From Labilithrix sp. (GTDB lineage: Bacteria; Myxococcota_A; Polyangia; Polyangiales; Polyangiaceae): a stretch of 64,000 nt of DNA. The stretch is from NCBI GenBank assembly GCA_019637155.1, contig JAHBWE010000007.1, forward strand, positions 186,001 to 250,000, given 5' to 3'. Shown here piece after piece: positions 61,371 through 64,000 of this stretch (the stretch's first letter is position 1; every line of letters starts with the position of its first letter). The notes under the pieces are model-generated. The model was not told the origin of the DNA and searched no databases. It worked only from the letters and a program-made list of their open reading frames with translations. The position numbers and the translations under genes were made by a program.

Positions 61371-63383
61371 CTACGGCTGCGAGCGGGGTGCAGGGGGCAG
61401 AGCCCCCTGCGTTGAAGACCATCGCACGCTGAGGAGCAGGCGGCGGCCGGGGAGCGGGTAGTCGTAGAGATCGCCGATCGGCTCGCGGTTCGTGCCGCCG
61501 AAGAACGCGGCGTACTCCGCCGCGCGGAGGTCGAAGAGGTTGCGGACGTCGAGCGTGAGCGTGAGGCCGCGCACGGCCGGGACCGCGACGCGCACCGAGG
61601 CGTCGTGGAGCAAACGCGCCGGCACCTCGATCGCGCCGCTCGCGTCGGCGGTGATGCCGCTGACGTAGTCGACGCCGTAGCGCACGCGCACGGGCCCGCG
61701 CTCGTAGGCGAGGTCGGCGACGAAGTCGTGGCTCGGACGCCCCGAGAGCGGCGGGCATCCTCCCGCGTTGCAGCGCGACTCGTTGCGGCTCGCGAGTCCC
61801 GTGTAAGATACACGCATATCGAGGCCGTAGGCCGACGCGCGCACCTCCGACTCGACGCCGAGGAGCCGCGCCTCGCCGACGTTCACCGCGCGCGCGAGCC
61901 GCTGCGCGCCGGCGTACTGCAGCGTGATGAGGTCCTCCGCCCACGTCGCGAACCCCGCCGCCTCCGCGCGCACGCGGAGCCGCCCGACGCGCCGCGCGAA
62001 CGTCGCGCCCGCGTCGGCGGTGAAGGCCGACTCCGGTCGCAGGTTCGGGCTCGGGAGGAACGCGCCGCGGTTGCCGTAGCGCTCGACGAAGCTCGCGGGC
62101 CGCGTGACCCATCCCGCGTGCGACGCGAGGCTGATCGGTCCGACGGGCACCTCGATCCCCGCGTGCCCGGTGGGTCGGAGCTCCGTCGTCGACAGGGTCC
62201 CGTCCGCCGCGTCGAACCAGAGATCGCCGCGGCCGCTCGCGCTCACGGTGACCCGATCGAAGACGAGCGCGCTCGCGTCGAGGGCGACGCCGGTGTTCGT
62301 GCGCCGCGCGGCGGGCGGCGCGACGCCGTCGACCCACGCGCCCGGCGCGAAGCGCTCGGCGCTCCCGTCGATCCGCACCTCCGTGCGCGCCCCTTCGAAC
62401 GGCCTTCCTCGCCACCCGACGCTCCCGCCCGCGGCGACGATCGCGTCGTCGGTGCGCCGAGGTCCGAAGAGCGGCCCGTAGCGAGGATCGTCGCGGAGCG
62501 CGAGCCCCTCGCGACGTCCCCACGCGCGCGCGCCGAGGCCGCGCGGCAGCGTGAGCTCGAGCGCCTGGACGAGCCGCGTCGACGCGAGCTCCTGCCCCGG
62601 CGTGAGGCGCGACGCGGGCCCGGGGATCCGTTGCCGTCGCGCCTGCGCGAGCGTCGTGAGCGTGACGGCCCCGTCGCCGCCGTCGAAGTGGAGCGGCAGC
62701 GCGATCGACGCGAGCCCCGCCGCCGCCGCGTGCCCGGCGTTCTCGCGCGCGCGGAGCACGTCGCGCCCCGCGGCGTCGGTCGCGCCCGCGTCGAGGTACG
62801 AGAAGTCGTCGTCGGAGCGCGACGCGCTGAGCCCCGTCGCGACGCGAACGCCGCCCGGCCCGCGCGCGACGTTCCCGAGCCGGAGGCGCCGCGACCCGAA
62901 CGCGCCCGCGGCGGCCCAGACCTCGGTCTCTTCCGGCGCGCGCGCGGAGGGCGCGTCGAGCACGAGCGTGCCGCCGAGCGAGCCGCGACCGAGCGCGGCC
63001 GGCGCGAACGTGCGATGCACGGTGGCGCGCGCGCCCGGCCAGAGCGGGAGCGTGGCGAGGTCGAGCGTGGGATCGGCCCCGCCCGACAGCGGCACGCCGG
63101 CAAGGTACACCGCGACTTGGGTGGAGGTCGATCCGCGGATCGAGAGCGTCGCGAACGAGTCGTCCGCGCCGAGCCGCCGGACGTGCACGCCGGGGAGCGG
63201 CTCGACGAGGCTCGCCGCGTCGGTCACGGTGCGCGGCGAGTCCTCGATCGTCGCGCGCGACGCAAAATTCCCGGCCGCGCCGCGGACGCGCACCTCGTCT
63301 GCCTCCTCGGCCGCCTCTTCCGCCGCCGCCACGCGCGCCGCGAAGACGAGCCCAAGCACGAGGGCGGACGCGGGCCGCGGCAT
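61371..63383 (-). CDS. TonB-dependent outer-membrane receptor
   Basis: 670 residues. Signal peptide MPRPASALVLGLVFAARVAAA. Plug domain: ATIEDSPRTVTDAASLVEPL, FATLSIRGSTSTQVAVYLAG, then LGRGSLGGTLVLDAPSA. A beta-barrel follows, with the near-terminal LPGRRLLLSVRW typical of the last strand. The 15 residues after that Trp come from a dispersed repeat, so the native end was probably the Trp. It takes up an iron-type complex, vitamin or other ligand; which one is not shown. Divergent from rseP. Confidence 0.88.
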   Translation of the reverse strand: MPRPASALVLGLVFAARVAAAEEAAEEADEVRVRGAAGNFASRATIEDSPRTVTDAASLVEPLPGVHVRRLGADDSFATLSIRGSTSTQVAVYLAGVPLSGGADPTLDLATLPLWPGARATVHRTFAPAALGRGSLGGTLVLDAPSARAPEETEVWAAAGAFGSRRLRLGNVARGPGGVRVATGLSASRSDDDFSYLDAGATDAAGRDVLRARENAGHAAAAGLASIALPLHFDGGDGAVTLTTLAQARRQRIPGPASRLTPGQELASTRLVQALELTLPRGLGARAWGRREGLALRDDPRYGPLFGPRRTDDAIVAAGGSVGWRGRPFEGARTEVRIDGSAERFAPGAWVDGVAPPAARRTNTGVALDASALVFDRVTVSASGRGDLWFDAADGTLSTTELRPTGHAGIEVPVGPISLASHAGWVTRPASFVERYGNRGAFLPSPNLRPESAFTADAGATFARRVGRLRVRAEAAGFATWAEDLITLQYAGAQRLARAVNVGEARLLGVESEVRASAYGLDMRVSYTGLASRNESRCNAGGCPPLSGRPSHDFVADLAYERGPVRVRYGVDYVSGITADASGAIEVPARLLHDASVRVAVPAVRGLTLTLDVRNLFDLRAAEYAAFFGGTNREPIGDLYDYPLPGRRLLLSVRWSSTQGALPPAPRSQP
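61382..61417. repeat. Dispersed repeat at the 3' end of the receptor gene
   Basis: AGCGGGGTGCAGGGGGCAGA continues as GCCCCCTGCGTTGAAG. It matches the copy at 50014-50045 except for the stem length. On the minus strand it is translated as the last residues STQGALPPAPR of the receptor. Confidence 0.75.
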
Positions 63384-63448
63384 GGTCCCCGTCTAACACG
63401 TCGGGCGCGGGCGAGACGGACTCGCAAAAGCACGCTACGCTGAGAGAG

Positions 63449-64000
63449 ATGTCCGGTCTCCCTTACTACTTGATCGCCATCCTCGGGCTCGCCGTGCTGA
63501 TGGTGGTCCACGAAGGAGGCCACTACCTCGCCGCGCGTCGCTTCGGCATGCGCGTGACGAAGTTCTCGATCGGCTTCGGCCCCACGCTCTGGAAGCTCCG
63601 CCCGAAGGGCAGCCCGACCACGTTCCAGGTCGCGATCATCCCCTTCCTCGCCTACGTCCAGATCGCGGGGCTCAACCCGTACGAGGAGATCGATCCGAAG
63701 GATCCCGAGAGCTACGCGAACGCCTCCCTCTTCGCGCGCATCACGACGATCGCGGCCGGCCCGCTCGCGAACTACCTGTTCGCGTCCGTCCTCATGTTCT
63801 TCGGCTTCTGGCTCGGCGGGCGCACCGTGTTCGACGAGACGAGCATGCGCGTCGGCGTCCGTCCCGACGGCCCCGCCGCCGTGGCCGGCGTCCAGGCCGG
63901 CGACCGCATCGTGACGGTCGAGGGCCTCGCGGTGAAGGACTGGGATCAGCTGAAGCAGCTCGTGGGCTCGCACCCCGGCCAGCCGATCGACGTCGAGATC
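63449..64000 (+). CDS. rseP: RseP-type site-2 metalloprotease, N-terminal part (partial)
   Basis: 184 codons before the right edge. The first transmembrane segment carries the zinc motif VVHEGGHYLAARRFGMRV (HExxH), followed by FSIGFGPTLWKL and GGPLANY-like AAGPLANYLFASVLMFFGF. A PDZ domain begins near residue 155 (GVQAGDRIVTVEGLAVKDW). Cleaves membrane-embedded anti-sigma factors or signal peptides. The second metal site lies outside the window. Confidence 0.93.
   Translation, partial: MSGLPYYLIAILGLAVLMVVHEGGHYLAARRFGMRVTKFSIGFGPTLWKLRPKGSPTTFQVAIIPFLAYVQIAGLNPYEEIDPKDPESYANASLFARITTIAAGPLANYLFASVLMFFGFWLGGRTVFDETSMRVGVRPDGPAAVAGVQAGDRIVTVEGLAVKDWDQLKQLVGSHPGQPIDVEI

Overview
The window is very GC-rich DNA with dense coding on both strands. 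It fits a myxobacterium (Myxococcota, probably Polyangia). The basis is: secreted lipoproteins with Ser/Thr-rich spacers behind the lipobox, one protease with a MYXO-CTERM-type tail, three Hanks-type kinases with one transmembrane segment, an FHA-fused sigma-54 activator, and TIGR02996 and DUF6178 proteins. The species cannot be named from this sequence. No tRNA, rRNA, CRISPR array or intact insertion sequence was seen.

Layout. 0-9.5 kb: elongation factor G (cut by the left edge), S7 and S12 lie on one strand, but about 7 kb separates S7 from EF-G. That gap holds a nucleotidyltransferase/small-protein pair, two coupled envelope-glycan genes, an SLC13-type permease and an unknown HEAT-like protein. 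Both the S12 end and EF-G have their own sigma-70-like promoter, and EF-G has a long structured leader. 9.5-22 kb: a protease-like lipoprotein with Thr in place of the catalytic Ser, UppP, a SpoU methyltransferase, a large lipoprotein with a caspase/legumain-like His/Cys pair, a TPR protein, a permuted NlpC/P60 lipoprotein followed by an uncharacterised 21-residue repeat peptide, a trypsin-like MYXO-CTERM protease and a DUF362 protein. 22-39.7 kb: three tandem paralogous lipoproteins, membrane dipeptidase, a 5'-nucleotidase fused to EF-hands, DUF6178, DUF3160, a B12-binding radical SAM/DUF2344 fusion carrying structured 84-bp repeats in its linker, a TSUP permease, a PhnD-like binding protein and a TIGR02996 protein.

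39.7-47.1 kb is the most interesting part: a six-cysteine-module lipoprotein, an FHA/sigma-54 activator, a PEGA-like protein with a Ser/Thr kinase, then divergent genes for an M15-like peptidase and a lambda-R-like lysozyme that both end in the same cysteine module. The promoter regions of these genes share a -24/-12-like motif (GGNAC-N6-TGC) ending 13-14 nt before the start codon. The same motif precedes the NlpC/P60 operon and the tandem lipoprotein operon. I infer a kinase, FHA activator and sigma-54 regulon for envelope proteins with almost leaderless mRNAs.

47-64 kb: an S41 protease, an RpoH-like sigma factor, an MBL hydrolase, a DUF218 protein, a HEAT/cyclophilin fusion, type III pantothenate kinase, an orphan FecCD permease, two more kinases, a repeat-rich gene-free stretch, a TPR protein, a TonB-dependent receptor whose last residues come from a dispersed repeat, and the start of an RseP-type protease.

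Tandem genes often overlap by four bases (NTGA). All four versions occur, including two apparent CTG starts.
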